Assembly: GCF_036178845.1 (NCBI RefSeq)
Contig: NZ_CP108070.1
Location: 10,602,001-10,666,000 of the forward strand
Length of the DNA stretch: 64,000 bases
Direction: 5' to 3'
Source of the DNA: Streptomyces sp. NBC_00271
Lineage (GTDB): Bacteria > Actinomycetota > Actinomycetes > Streptomycetales > Streptomycetaceae
Numbering within the stretch: the stretch's first letter is position 1; each line of letters starts with the position of its first letter. The notes under the pieces were generated by a model. It ran no database searches, was not told the origin of the DNA, and saw only the letters and a list, made by a program, of their open reading frames with translations. The position numbers were made by a program, and so were the translations under genes. Of the stretch, positions 25,139 to 34,210 are shown piece after piece.

Positions 25139-26293
25139 ATGCGTAGACGACGCCTGCTGACCGGTGGAGCCGCCCTCGCGGCCGCCGCTTCGCTCCAGCC
25201 CGCCCTGACGGACACCGCGCAAGCCGCTCCGTCGCCCGCCGCGCCGCTGCCTTCCAGAGCCGCGGTCGTCGCCGTCCTGCGGCGCGTGGCCGACCAGTGG
25301 ATCGGCGCGCACACGGACCCCGGCGACAACGGCTGGGCCAACGCCACCTTCTTCAGCGGACTGCTCGCTCTCCAGCGCCTGACCGGCAGCCCCCGCTATC
25401 TGGCGTACGCCAGGAACTGGGCCGAGAAGCACGCGTACGGCCTCAACGGCGGGGTCACCACGCGCCATGCCGACAACCACAACGCCGGGCAGGCCTACCT
25501 CGACCTGTACGAGATCGAGCCGGAGGAGAGCAAGATCTCCGCCATCGAGGAGTCGCTCCACCGCATGGTCTACACCGACCAGCCGGACAAGAACGACGAC
25601 TGGTGGTGGGACGACGCCCTGCACATGGCGATGCCTCCGTTCGCCAGGATCGGGGTGCTCCGCGGCGACCCTGGGTACTGGCAGAAGCTGTACGCCCTCT
25701 ACGACCACACCAAGCGTGTGGAGGGCGGACCCGGACTCTACGATGCCGGCACGGGGCTCTGGTACCGGGACAAGCGGTTCCTCCCCGGGGTCCCCGGCGG
25801 GATCCTCTCGCCCGCGGGAAAGCCGGTGGTCTGGTCGCGCGGCAACGGCTGGGTGGCGGGCGGACACGCCAAGACGCTCAAGGCGCTGCCGCCCGCCGAG
25901 CGGCACACCGGCGAGTACCGCGACACCCTGGTACGTCTGGTGACGGCCGTCGCCGGGATCCAGCGCACCGACGGCTTCTGGAACGTCAACCTCGCCGACG
26001 CCACCCATCTGCCCGGCCCCGAGACGAGCGGCACCTCCTTCTTCCTCTACGGCACCTCCTACGCGATCCGGGCCGGCCTCGTCGACCGGCGTACCCACCT
26101 CCCGGTCGTGGCCCGCGCCTGGAACGGCCTCGTCAGCACGGCCGTACACCCGGACGGGCTCCTCGGCTACGTCCAGAACGTCGGCGACCGCCCGGAATCC
26201 AGCCAGCCCGTCACCTACGACAGCACCGCGAACTTCGGCGTGGGCGCCTTCCTGCTCGCCGGCACCGAACTCGCCCGCCTGGCCGGACCCTGA
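25139..26293 (+). CDS. Secreted GH88/GH105 unsaturated glucuronyl/rhamnogalacturonyl hydrolase
   Basis: A 384-residue exported protein with a twin-arginine-like signal (RRRRLLTGGAALAAAAS). The (alpha/alpha)6 barrel shows DNGWANATFFSGLLALQRLTGSPRYLAYA, then RHADNHNAGQAYLDLY, then WWWDDALHMAMPPFARIG (residues 155-172). D158 or D159 is the acid equivalent to D143 of YteR. VVWSRGNGWVAGGHAKTL and TSGTSFFLYGTSYAIRAG follow as in GH105 enzymes. These remove the unsaturated uronic acid left at the non-reducing end after polysaccharide lyase cleavage. It is divergent from an RpiR regulator and ends at a strong bidirectional terminator. Confidence 0.9.
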   Translation: MRRRRLLTGGAALAAAASLQPALTDTAQAAPSPAAPLPSRAAVVAVLRRVADQWIGAHTDPGDNGWANATFFSGLLALQRLTGSPRYLAYARNWAEKHAYGLNGGVTTRHADNHNAGQAYLDLYEIEPEESKISAIEESLHRMVYTDQPDKNDDWWWDDALHMAMPPFARIGVLRGDPGYWQKLYALYDHTKRVEGGPGLYDAGTGLWYRDKRFLPGVPGGILSPAGKPVVWSRGNGWVAGGHAKTLKALPPAERHTGEYRDTLVRLVTAVAGIQRTDGFWNVNLADATHLPGPETSGTSFFLYGTSYAIRAGLVDRRTHLPVVARAWNGLVSTAVHPDGLLGYVQNVGDRPESSQPVTYDSTANFGVGAFLLAGTELARLAGP

Positions 26294-26302
26294 CGCGACG
26301 CA

Positions 26303-26336
26303 CCGGTGCCCCCGCCACATACGGCGGGGGCACCGG
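26303..26336. terminator. Bidirectional terminator between convergent genes
   Basis: A perfect 14-bp inverted repeat, CCGGTGCCCCCGCC (26303-26316) and its complement (26323-26336), with loop ACATAC. It separates the plus-strand GH105 gene from the minus-strand CBM13 operon and can serve both. Confidence 0.88.
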
Positions 26337-26346
26337 CCTGTCGCTG

Positions 26347-27639
26347 TCAGGGCTGCGCGGTGAGCGTGAAGCTCTGTGCCGCGGAGCCGTCGCAGGTGCG
26401 CTGGGTGAGCTGGACGCTGTTCGTCGAGGCGCTCGCCGCGGTCAGGCACTTGCCGCTGTGGCGAGCCGTGAAGTGGTAGCGCCCGGTGCTCTCCTTCACC
26501 GGAAGCCACTGCTGGTTCTGTCCGCCGGAGTAACTCCACAACTGGAGCGGCGCGTTGTCGGCCGTCGAGACACCGGTCACGTCGATGACCTGCTGTGGAT
26601 TGACACGGATGGCCGCCTGCCGGTACCCGCTGTCGGTCGAGCGGAACTGGAACTGCTGGGCCTGGGTGCCGTTGCAGGCGTACTGCTGGATCACGGTCCC
26701 GTTCGCCGTGGCTGCCGAACGGGCGTCCACACAGGTGCCGTTGCCGGCATTCGTCAGCGAGTACCAGGCGGTCTCCGAGGGAGAGTCGGCCGGAGGCGTG
26801 CCGGTGTCGGCCCCTCCCAGCCACTTCAGGCCGTCCAGCAGGAACTGATTCTGTGTCGCGCTCGCGAACGTCGAGGACAGACGCGTGTTGGTCGTGTAGT
26901 TCATCGCGTTGTGGCCGAAGTTCGCGTACAGCATCTTGTACTGCGTGTTGGTCCACAGGATCGGGTAATAGCCGCTGTACCAGGACTGGTTGGGATCAGT
27001 TCCCACCGGGAAGCTGCTCGGGTCGATCGAGGCCAGGATCCTGATGTTCGGGTTCTGTCGCAGATCGTTGGACCAGCTGTACCACTCGCTGACCGACGAG
27101 GTGAACGTGGCCGGCAGGTTCTTGGTGGCCGCGTGCGTCCGGTCCTCGACCTTCAGGGTCACCGATGTCGGACCCCAGGTGTTGGACACGAAGTTGCCCG
27201 AGCCGAGGAACGTGTTGTGGTACCAGGACCAGCTCGCCGCGTCCGTCGTGAAGGCGGAGACGTGGAAGCCCATGAAGCCGCCGCCGCCCCTCATGTACGC
27301 CTCGAACCCGGTGCGTTGCGCGGTGGTCTGCGGCAAGTCGTCGAGGAACAGGACGACTTGGTACGCGCTGACCCCGCCGTTGGCGAGCAGGTCCCAGTTG
27401 GTGCTGGCCGTGTAGGTGAAGCCGTTCGCCGCGGCCTGCTGCGGGAACCAGACGTTGGCCTCCTTGTCGAAGTCGATGTGCGCCGCGTCGTAGGTGCCGC
27501 TGTAGAGGGCGAGCACCTTGAACGGGGTCGCCGCGGTGCTCGCGTGGGCGGCGGGCGGTACCGCGAGGCCGAGCAGCGCCGCCAGCAGGAGGAAGATTCT
27601 CAGGGCCGCGCGGGTGGAACCGGATCTGATGGTGTGCAT
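26347..27639 (-). CDS. Secreted ThuA-domain protein with CBM13 (ricin-type lectin)
   Basis: A 430-residue exported protein. The signal peptide is LRIFLLLAALLGLAVPPAAHAS. The ThuA-like class I glutamine-amidotransferase fold (about 40-290) has FKVLALYSGTYDAAHIDFDKEA, GGGGFMGFHVSAF and YPILWTNTQYKMLYANFGHN. A ricin B-type beta-trefoil (about 300-430) has repeats such as GNGTCVDARSAATANGTVIQQYACNG and QxW motifs (NQQWLPV). ThuA domains are linked to sugar metabolism without a settled reaction; the lectin should tether it to galactose- or xylan-type glycans. It starts 26 bases after the beta-helix gene stop, so it is last in a three-gene operon. Confidence 0.85.
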   Translation of the reverse strand: MHTIRSGSTRAALRIFLLLAALLGLAVPPAAHASTAATPFKVLALYSGTYDAAHIDFDKEANVWFPQQAAANGFTYTASTNWDLLANGGVSAYQVVLFLDDLPQTTAQRTGFEAYMRGGGGFMGFHVSAFTTDAASWSWYHNTFLGSGNFVSNTWGPTSVTLKVEDRTHAATKNLPATFTSSVSEWYSWSNDLRQNPNIRILASIDPSSFPVGTDPNQSWYSGYYPILWTNTQYKMLYANFGHNAMNYTTNTRLSSTFASATQNQFLLDGLKWLGGADTGTPPADSPSETAWYSLTNAGNGTCVDARSAATANGTVIQQYACNGTQAQQFQFRSTDSGYRQAAIRVNPQQVIDVTGVSTADNAPLQLWSYSGGQNQQWLPVKESTGRYHFTARHSGKCLTAASASTNSVQLTQRTCDGSAAQSFTLTAQP

Positions 27640-27665
27640 CTGCTGATCGATCCTTTCCGTGCGGT

Positions 27666-29888
27666 TTACGGGTAGTTGGTGAGGTAGGCGACGTTGGTGC
27701 TGGAGTTGGACGGTCCGCCCGTGCTGTTGATGATGTGGCTGATGGTGCCGACACCGCCCAGCGAGACGGTCACCATGTCGTGGAACTTGACCCCTGACAC
27801 GCTCGGCACCTCGAAGGCGTGATCGGCGACCACGCTCGAGTTGGCGCTGAAGTAGCAGTAGCTGCCAAGACCCCATGCCTCGTGGCTGGTGACGGACGAG
27901 GCGACCTTGTAGGCGGGATAGCCCTTCCCGCTGCCGTTCATCCAGGAGGCCTGGTTCGGCGGGTCGTAGGGCATCTCGTTCTGGAAGAAGTACGTCCGGC
28001 CGCCGTTGCCGTTCCAGATGACCTGGGTCTTCTGGTAGTGCTCGACGAACAGGCCGTACGCGGTCACGTTGTTGCCGTTGACGGTCAGGCCGTTGTCCGC
28101 CGTGTTGGTCGTCCAGCCGACCGTGCCGGAGTTGCCGTGGTCGGCCCGCCAGATCCAGGTGTGGTCGATGATCGTGTTGGCGCTGTTGATCACCAGCGAG
28201 TTGGTCGCCTTGCCGACGGTGGCGCCGCCGATCCGGACGAAGACGTCGGACAGCTGCGTCGGGTCGGCCGCGTGCGTGGCGGACGAACCGGACGGGCCGA
28301 TCTGCATCAGGGTCGAGGAGTTGGTGGTGCCCGCGTCGATCAGCAGGCCCGCCAGCTGGATGCCGTCCACGTCGGCGGTGGTGACGGCGGTGATCCCGCC
28401 GTCCGGCACGAAGGTGGCCAGGCCCATGCCCAGCACCACCGTGTCGGGGCGCGTGATGTTGATCGTCTGGTTGAGGTGGTAGACGCCGGGGGTGACCAGC
28501 AGGTTCTTGCCCGCCGCGAGGGCCGAGTTCATGTCGGCCGCGGTGGCGCCGGGCTTGACGATGTAGAACTGGTCGATCGGCAGGGACTTGCCCGCCGGGG
28601 TCTTCCCGCTCCACGTGGTGCCCACGGCGTTGGACTGCAGACCGGGCACGAACACCTGGTAGGCGCCCGCGCTGTCGACGTACAGGAACGGCTTCTCGCG
28701 GATCGTCGGCGAACTTGCGACGTTGGTGTACGTCGGGAAGGACTGGGCGGGCGCGCCCTGGTCACCGACGAAGACCATGTTCCAGTTGGAGCCGGACCAA
28801 CTGCCCATCTGCGAGTTCCGGGTGAGGAACTGCTGCTGGGTGCCGGACTGGATCTGCCCGTCGACCTTGGTGTCGGAGATGAAGCCGCCGCTGGACCAGC
28901 CGCCGTCGTCCAGCGCGAGGTTGCCGCGCACGTGCATGCGCCGGTACGGGGCGGCCTGGGAGACGGCCCAGCGGTCGGTGCCGCCCGTGGGGTTGACCGA
29001 CAGGTTCTCGGCGTCGCGCCAGAAGTTCTGGGTGGCGTTGCCCTGGAACCAGTCGGCCTCGGCGTGCACGGAACCGTTGATCGTCACGTCGTCCGGCGAG
29101 AAGCCGAGGCCTGCGACCTGCGTGTAGAAGCCGACGTTGGCGTTGGCGCTGTAGGTGCCGGGCTTGAACAGCAGGGCCTGGCGGGCCGAGCCGAACTGGT
29201 TGGTCTCCTGCTGGGAGAAGACCGAGTCCAGCTTGGACTGGATGCTGGACGCCGACATCGAGGGGTCGAACACCGTCACGTTGGGACCGAAGTCCGGAGT
29301 GCCCGGCGGGTTCGTCGTGCCGCCGCCCAGAGTGAAGGACTGCGCGGCGGTGCCGTTGCAGGTGTACTGCGCCAACTGCACGCTGTCCGCGGTGGAGGCG
29401 CTGGGGACGTCCAGACACTTCCCGCTGTTGCGGTTGACGAAGTGGTAGGCGCCGTCGGCCTCTGCGACGGGCAGCCACTGCTGGTTGTTGCCGCTGGAGT
29501 ACGTCCACAGCTGGACGGGCGCGGAGTCGGCGGTGGAGACGTTGGTGACGTCCCACGCCTTTGTGGCGTCCAGGTTGCTGTTCACGCGGTAGTAGCCGTC
29601 GCTGGTGGCCACCAGCTGCCAGTTCTGGGCGGTGCTGCCGTTGCACGCGTACTGCTGGACGGCGGTGCCGTCGGCACTCGCGGCCGAGCGGGCGTCGACG
29701 CACTTGCCGCTGCCCTTGTTGACCACGGTGGTGTAGCCGGTCGGTATCGCCGCCGCCGCGGTGTTCGCCGCGCTCGCCGAACCCTGCGCGGCGAACTCGA
29801 TGCCGGTCATGGTGGTCGCCACGAGCGCGACCGCCGTGAGCGCTCTCGGAACACGATGGCGGCCGGTCAGTCTCTTCCGTCTGAGCAC
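27666..29888 (-). CDS. Secreted CBM13 plus parallel beta-helix glycan enzyme of unassigned family
   Basis: A 740-residue exported protein with a signal peptide (ALTAVALVATTMTGIEFAAQGSASA). A ricin-type lectin at about 50-195 has the repeats KCVDARSAASADGTAVQQYACNG, NQQWLPVAEADG and KCLDVPSASTADSVQLAQYTCNG. Residues 200-740 form a right-handed beta-helix: QALLFKPGTYSANANVGFYTQVAGLG, ADMNSALAAGKNLLVTPGVYHLNQTI and NSLVINSANTIIDHTWIWRADHG. The double-helix arrangement is like GH55 or pectate-lyase-3 proteins, but the family could not be named. Such sequences are often misannotated in Streptomyces as adenylyl cyclase. Probably a glucan- or uronan-cleaving enzyme; middle gene of the CBM13 operon. 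Confidence 0.8.
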   Translation of the reverse strand: MLRRKRLTGRHRVPRALTAVALVATTMTGIEFAAQGSASAANTAAAAIPTGYTTVVNKGSGKCVDARSAASADGTAVQQYACNGSTAQNWQLVATSDGYYRVNSNLDATKAWDVTNVSTADSAPVQLWTYSSGNNQQWLPVAEADGAYHFVNRNSGKCLDVPSASTADSVQLAQYTCNGTAAQSFTLGGGTTNPPGTPDFGPNVTVFDPSMSASSIQSKLDSVFSQQETNQFGSARQALLFKPGTYSANANVGFYTQVAGLGFSPDDVTINGSVHAEADWFQGNATQNFWRDAENLSVNPTGGTDRWAVSQAAPYRRMHVRGNLALDDGGWSSGGFISDTKVDGQIQSGTQQQFLTRNSQMGSWSGSNWNMVFVGDQGAPAQSFPTYTNVASSPTIREKPFLYVDSAGAYQVFVPGLQSNAVGTTWSGKTPAGKSLPIDQFYIVKPGATAADMNSALAAGKNLLVTPGVYHLNQTINITRPDTVVLGMGLATFVPDGGITAVTTADVDGIQLAGLLIDAGTTNSSTLMQIGPSGSSATHAADPTQLSDVFVRIGGATVGKATNSLVINSANTIIDHTWIWRADHGNSGTVGWTTNTADNGLTVNGNNVTAYGLFVEHYQKTQVIWNGNGGRTYFFQNEMPYDPPNQASWMNGSGKGYPAYKVASSVTSHEAWGLGSYCYFSANSSVVADHAFEVPSVSGVKFHDMVTVSLGGVGTISHIINSTGGPSNSSTNVAYLTNYP

Positions 29889-29939
29889 GGATTCTCCTGT
29901 GGTGATGGGGGGTGGGGTGGAAAGGTCGGAGGGCGTCCG

Positions 29940-31328
29940 TCAGCCGGTGTACTTGGCGAAGATGCTGGTGAACTGCCAGTTGCTCTGGGCCACTCCGGAG
30001 CAGGTGTCGTCGTTCGGGTAGCTGCCCGGGCAGGGACGGTCACGGTTGGCCGACCAGAACGTCAGCCGCGCGAGGTGGTGCGTCTGCGCGTAGCCGAGGA
30101 TGGTCTGGAAGTCGGCGGTGGTGACTGTCTCGTTGTTGTCGGTGATCCCGTTCATGGAGGAGATGCCCATGTCCCGGTAGGCCGCGTCGTCGCTGTAGCC
30201 GTACGCGTTCTTCAGCGCGGTCTTGAGACCCTCGGCCGCCCGCTGGGTGAGCGTGCCCATGTTCTGGCCCGCGCCGCCGAAGTCGAACGGCATGATCGTC
30301 CAGGCGTCCACGGTCAGCCCGGACGACGCGGCCCGGTTGATCAGACTCGTGTCGGGGCCGCTCTGCCCGGTGCCGATGGTGACGTACACCTTGATGCCCG
30401 GGTTGTTGGCCTTGACCGTCTTGAGCGCGTCCACGGTGCGCTGCTGGACCGTCGTGTTGCTGTAGGCGTCGGCCTCGATGTCGATGTCGATCGCCTTGAG
30501 CCCGTACGCGTTGATGACCTTCTGGTACGCGGCGGCCAGCTCTCCGGCGCTGGAGCAGGAGCTCTCCAGCTTGTTGCCGCTGTAGCCGCCGAAGGAGGGG
30601 ACGACGTCGCCGCCGGCCGAGCGCACGGTGTTGATGGTCTGCTGGTCGACGCCGCCGGTCAGCGCGCGGCCGCCGTCCCACTGCGGGTTGCAGTAGCCGT
30701 TGCTGAGGACGAAGGCGAGCGTGAACCACTTGACGCCGGTGGCGTTCATGACGGTGGTGGGGCTCGGCGGGTTGCCCCAGCCGTTGTAGAGATAGGGGGC
30801 GACGGCCATCGGCGCGGAGGGGGGTGTGCCCCCGCCGTCGGCGGCGGGCGCGGTCCACTTCTGGTTGGCGGCGCCGGTGCAGGTCCAGATCTGGATCGGC
30901 GTGCCGTTGGCCGAGGTGTTGCCGGTGACGTCGGCGCACTTGTTCGCCTGCGGATTGACGAGGTCGCGGGCGGCGGAGACCGTCCACTTCTGGTTGGCGC
31001 CGCCCGTACAGTCCCACAGCTGGAGCTTGGCCCCGTCCGCGGTCGAGTTGCCGGCGACGTCAAGACACTTGCCGAGGGCCCGTACGGTTCCGTCGGAGCC
31101 GACGGTCCACTGCTGGGCGGTGGTGCCGTTGCAGTCGTAGAGCTGAACGGCCGTGCCGTTGGCGGAGTTCGCGCCGGCCACGTCGAGGCACTTGCCTGCG
31201 AGTCCGGTGATGGTCCCGGTGGCGGCGGAGGCGGGGGAGACGCTCAGGGCGCCGGCGGAGAGAGCGAACACCGCCGTGGTCAGGGTGGCGCGCAGCGCGG
31301 TGGAGCGCGCGAGGGATTGTCTTGCCAT
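29940..31328 (-). CDS. Secreted GH18 chitinase-like enzyme with CBM13
   Basis: A 462-residue exported enzyme. The start at 31328 puts the signal peptide (TALRATLTTAVFALSAGALSVSPASA) at the N-terminus; upstream ATGs are in frame but less fitting. The ricin-type lectin is at about 37-160 (GKCLDVAGANSANGTAVQLYDCNG, repeated three times with QxW). The GH18 barrel follows from MAVAPYLYNGWG. The catalytic DxDxE motif is DIDIE at about 281-285 in LKAIDIDIEADAY, so E285 is the acid. FDFGGAGQNMGTL and RLTFWSANRDRPCP near the end are as in actinobacterial chitinase-type GH18 proteins. It should cleave beta-1,4-GlcNAc polymers. A DasR-like site lies about 100 bases upstream. Confidence 0.9.
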   Translation of the reverse strand: MARQSLARSTALRATLTTAVFALSAGALSVSPASAATGTITGLAGKCLDVAGANSANGTAVQLYDCNGTTAQQWTVGSDGTVRALGKCLDVAGNSTADGAKLQLWDCTGGANQKWTVSAARDLVNPQANKCADVTGNTSANGTPIQIWTCTGAANQKWTAPAADGGGTPPSAPMAVAPYLYNGWGNPPSPTTVMNATGVKWFTLAFVLSNGYCNPQWDGGRALTGGVDQQTINTVRSAGGDVVPSFGGYSGNKLESSCSSAGELAAAYQKVINAYGLKAIDIDIEADAYSNTTVQQRTVDALKTVKANNPGIKVYVTIGTGQSGPDTSLINRAASSGLTVDAWTIMPFDFGGAGQNMGTLTQRAAEGLKTALKNAYGYSDDAAYRDMGISSMNGITDNNETVTTADFQTILGYAQTHHLARLTFWSANRDRPCPGSYPNDDTCSGVAQSNWQFTSIFAKYTG

Positions 31329-31428
31329 CAGAGGGTCACAGCCCTTCGGGGAGGCTGAAAGTGGGGGGACGTTCATGTCCGTGAATCTGGAGTGCATTCA
31401 TGGAGCTGTAGTGATCGGTGAACCTAAA

Positions 31429-31439
31429 GGTCTGAACCA
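31429..31439 (-). promoter_or_regulatory. DasR-like (dre) site upstream of the GH18 gene
   Basis: The sequence AGGTCTGAACCAA contains GGTCT-GA-ACCA, differing from the DasR consensus core (TGGTCTAGACCA) in its central and flanking bases. It lies about 100 bases before the chitinase start. DasR is the Streptomyces GlcNAc-responsive repressor of chitin genes. This is a single imperfect site, so the assignment is tentative. Confidence 0.5.
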
Positions 31440-31629
31440 AACTCGTCAAGAGATGAAGCAAAGCGGGCTTCGAATTGACCGGGGTTCACGAGGAGTTGAA
31501 CGCAGCGGCCATACCGGGGAGGTCCAACAGGTGCCGATCGGGCGGGCTTTGCGGCGGCGCCTGTACTCTGACCGCTCGTCGCCCCCGTAGACGCCGACAG
31601 GCGTTCCTCACACCCCTGGTGCCCTCCTG

Positions 31630-32286
31630 ATGATCAACCGTGTCCCGCGCCTGCCCCGCCGCGACGCCATGATGGATCCCGATCGACTCGTCACCTTCGG
31701 CGACGCGGTGATCGCGATCGCCATCACGCTGCTCGCGCTCGACATCACCGTTCCCGAGGGACTGGCCGACGGCGAGGTCGGAGCCGCGCTGAGGGACGCC
31801 CTGCCCAAGTTCGGGGCGTATCTGCTGAGCTTCGCCGTCATCGGCGCCCTGTGGCTGGGCCAGCACGCGCTCTTCCGGCAGATCGCCGCGCTCGACAACT
31901 GGCTGCTCCGCCTCTATCTCGCTCTGCTCGCCGTCGTGGCCGCGCTCCCGTTCCCCACGCGTCTCATCAGCGAGTACGGCAACACCGCCGTGGCCACCTC
32001 GGTCTACGCGGCGACGATCGTCCTCGCCGTCGGGCTGCTCACGGCCATGTCCGCCCGCCTGTGGGCCAGTCCGGCCCTTGCCAAGCCGACCGTGACCCCC
32101 GCACAGATCAGGCAGTCGGTCCTGAGGGGCCTCCTGACCGTCCTCGTCTTCGCCACCTCGATTCCGGTGTCGCTCGCCTCGCCGACGGCCGCCAAGTACT
32201 GGTGGCTCCTCACGGTTCCCGTGCGTCTGCTCTTCCGAGAGACGAGTACGCCCGACCACGAGCAGTCGACCGCTGCCGTCGAGTGA
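31630..32286 (+). CDS. TMEM175-family (DUF1211) potassium channel-like protein
   Basis: A 218-residue membrane protein with about six helices. Helix 1 carries RLVTFGDAVIAIAITLLALDI, a variant of the RxxxFSD signature (here FGD). Bacterial TMEM175 proteins have one such six-helix repeat and form tetrameric K+ leak channels. Further helices include FGAYLLSFAVIGALWLGQHALF and LYLALLAVVAALPFPTRL. Start at 31630, or at the internal ATG just before MDPDRLV. It stands alone between a chitinase promoter and a convergent oxidase gene. Confidence 0.85.
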   Translation: MINRVPRLPRRDAMMDPDRLVTFGDAVIAIAITLLALDITVPEGLADGEVGAALRDALPKFGAYLLSFAVIGALWLGQHALFRQIAALDNWLLRLYLALLAVVAALPFPTRLISEYGNTAVATSVYAATIVLAVGLLTAMSARLWASPALAKPTVTPAQIRQSVLRGLLTVLVFATSIPVSLASPTAAKYWWLLTVPVRLLFRETSTPDHEQSTAAVE

Positions 32287-32313
32287 GACCGCCGCGCTTC
32301 GCGGGACCGGACA

Positions 32314-34059
32314 TCAGGGGAAGAGCCGGTTGAGGAGGGCCGTGCCGAAAACCCGGTGAGGATCGAGCCGGTCCAGGACGGCGGCCGCCTCGTCCCAGCC
32401 CGGGCCCACGCCGTCCCGGAAGGAGGCGGGCACCGCGGTGCCCAGCACCTCCTCGTCGTCCCAGGCTGCCTCGTCCGTATAGCCCCAGCCCTTGGACCAC
32501 TCGACGCGGGTGAGGGCGTACCCGCCGTCGTACGTCGTCAGTAGAAAGCGCTCCAACTCCCGGTAGAACGCCGCCGCGTCGGGCGTCCCGGGCAGTGTCA
32601 GCACGTCCAGCCAGACAGCCGTGTCCCATTCGGGGTGGTCGGCGCGAGGGCGCAGCGCGGACAGCAGTGGCGCGCGGGCGCCCGCCGAGTCGGCGTCGGA
32701 CGGGTGGTCGAGGCCGGTCACCCTGATTTCCACCTGGCCGTTGACGGGGTGGCGCCCCTGGGCGGCGTAAGCGGTGAGACGCTCGCGGAAGAAGGCTGTG
32801 AACTCCGCGACGACGCGCTGCACTTCGGCACGCGAGGTGAGCACCGCGTACCCGTTGGCGGTCACCCGCAGTGTGGTGGGCCTGATGTAGAGCAGCGTGT
32901 TCTTCGACGGTCCCCAGAGGTCGGCCGACAGGGTGGCGGTCAGTCCCACGGTCGCCGCGGTGAGCTGCGCGGCGCCCAGGAGTGGGGCCAGGTACCACGC
33001 CGCGTCGGCCACCATGCGCCCGGCGAGATCGGCGACGACGGTGGGGATGTTGTCCGAGAAGGGGTAGTTGTACGGCGACCCCACGCGGCGGGAGGCCGGC
33101 GGCCGGGTGGGGGCGACACTCCAGACCTTCAGCCAGGGGTGCTCGGTGAACGCGAACCAGATCGCCTCCGCACGCCCCGACTCGTCCAGGAAGCTCGCGA
33201 AGGTGCGTCCGCCCTCGGGGCCGCCCGGCCGCGCGAAGAGTTCGGCGGCGGGGATGTCGGTTCGGCTGACGCAGCGCAGATGGGTGTTGGCGCCCACGCG
33301 CAGCGTCACCTCGGTGACCAGCGCGCGGCCGAGATGCGTGAGGAGCGCCGCACCGTCGGGGTCGTCCCTTTCGTACGTCCGCAGGACATAGGCGTCGCTG
33401 TCCGCGTCCCACACCACCGCCGTGAGGGACAGGACGAGATTGCTGAGCGAGCCGTAGGTGTGCCCGGGCAGTCGGCTCTCGCCGTGGGCCGGAACGGCCG
33501 TGCCGTGCGCGTCGATGGCCAGGGCGCCGCCGAGCGTCAGGTCGCCGGGCGCGGGCGTCGCCGTGAGGCCGAGGCCGTGGTCCTCCAGATGACCGAGCAG
33601 CGCTTCCAGCGTGACGCCGGCACCGGCCCGTACGACGGCGGGGTCGGTGGACTCCAGGGACACACCGGTGAGATGCCGGGCGGTGTCGACCAGCAGCACG
33701 GGAGCGCCCGCCTCGGTCCCCGTGGGGATCGTCAGCGGGGACCAGCCGTGGGAACTGCCCCGGGCGCGCACCGACCAGCCCTGCCTCCAGGCCCAGTTGA
33801 CCACGGCGACCACCTGGTCCTGGTCGGCCGGAGCGCAGGCCCACAGTCCTGTGGCGGTGATCTCGCCGACCCAGTTGCGGTACGCGGACCGATAGACGTC
33901 GACACCCTCAGGGAAACCGGGAAGCTCCTGCGCCGCGGCGGCGCGGTCCGGCAGCGCGAGAGGCAGCAGCGCGGTGAGTGAGGCCGCGCTCAGCAGGAAC
34001 CCCCGACGGGACCAAGGGGTGCGCCCTTCACTTTCTGAATGGTCGGTCACCCGGTTCAC
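32314..34059 (-). CDS. Tat-exported class II cholesterol-oxidase-like flavoprotein
   Basis: A 581-residue VAO-type flavoenzyme. The Tat signal is SRRGFLLSAASLTALLPLAL. The FAD-binding PCMH domain (about 60-240) shows VVNWAWRQGWSVRARGSSHGWSPLTIP, a segment placed like the flavin-linking histidine loop, then VRAGAGVTLEALLGHLEDHGLGL and TLGGALAIDAHGTAVPA. The substrate domain includes GSPYNYPFSDNIPTVVADL, characteristic of Brevibacterium-type covalent-FAD cholesterol oxidases. Known members oxidise 3-beta-hydroxysterols with O2 outside the cell. Single gene, convergent with the TMEM175 gene. Substrate identity is inferred from the substrate-domain motif only. Confidence 0.82.
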   Translation of the reverse strand: MNRVTDHSESEGRTPWSRRGFLLSAASLTALLPLALPDRAAAAQELPGFPEGVDVYRSAYRNWVGEITATGLWACAPADQDQVVAVVNWAWRQGWSVRARGSSHGWSPLTIPTGTEAGAPVLLVDTARHLTGVSLESTDPAVVRAGAGVTLEALLGHLEDHGLGLTATPAPGDLTLGGALAIDAHGTAVPAHGESRLPGHTYGSLSNLVLSLTAVVWDADSDAYVLRTYERDDPDGAALLTHLGRALVTEVTLRVGANTHLRCVSRTDIPAAELFARPGGPEGGRTFASFLDESGRAEAIWFAFTEHPWLKVWSVAPTRPPASRRVGSPYNYPFSDNIPTVVADLAGRMVADAAWYLAPLLGAAQLTAATVGLTATLSADLWGPSKNTLLYIRPTTLRVTANGYAVLTSRAEVQRVVAEFTAFFRERLTAYAAQGRHPVNGQVEIRVTGLDHPSDADSAGARAPLLSALRPRADHPEWDTAVWLDVLTLPGTPDAAAFYRELERFLLTTYDGGYALTRVEWSKGWGYTDEAAWDDEEVLGTAVPASFRDGVGPGWDEAAAVLDRLDPHRVFGTALLNRLFP

Positions 34060-34210
34060 CGTAGGTGACGGTTGACACGCATCACCTGTCCGTCAAAAGG
34101 CCTCACCCGTTCGAGTGAATGACGCGCTGTTGCGTCCGCCTGGGGGGCGCGGGTGGGCGCGGGCGGGGTGGGCGTCCTGCGCGGGCAGGTGGAGATGTCA
34201 GACTGACGGC

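Noticed and set aside
24695..26956. Minus-strand frame of 753 codons opposite the GH105 gene
   Set aside because: Shadow of GH105 and neighbours; it would also run through the strong terminator at 26303-26336.
27819..31358. A plus-strand open frame of 1179 codons antisense to the CBM13 genes
   Set aside because: The high GC content leaves antisense frames open. The translation is low-complexity Gly/Val/Arg without domains, while the minus-strand genes show clear signal peptides and motifs.
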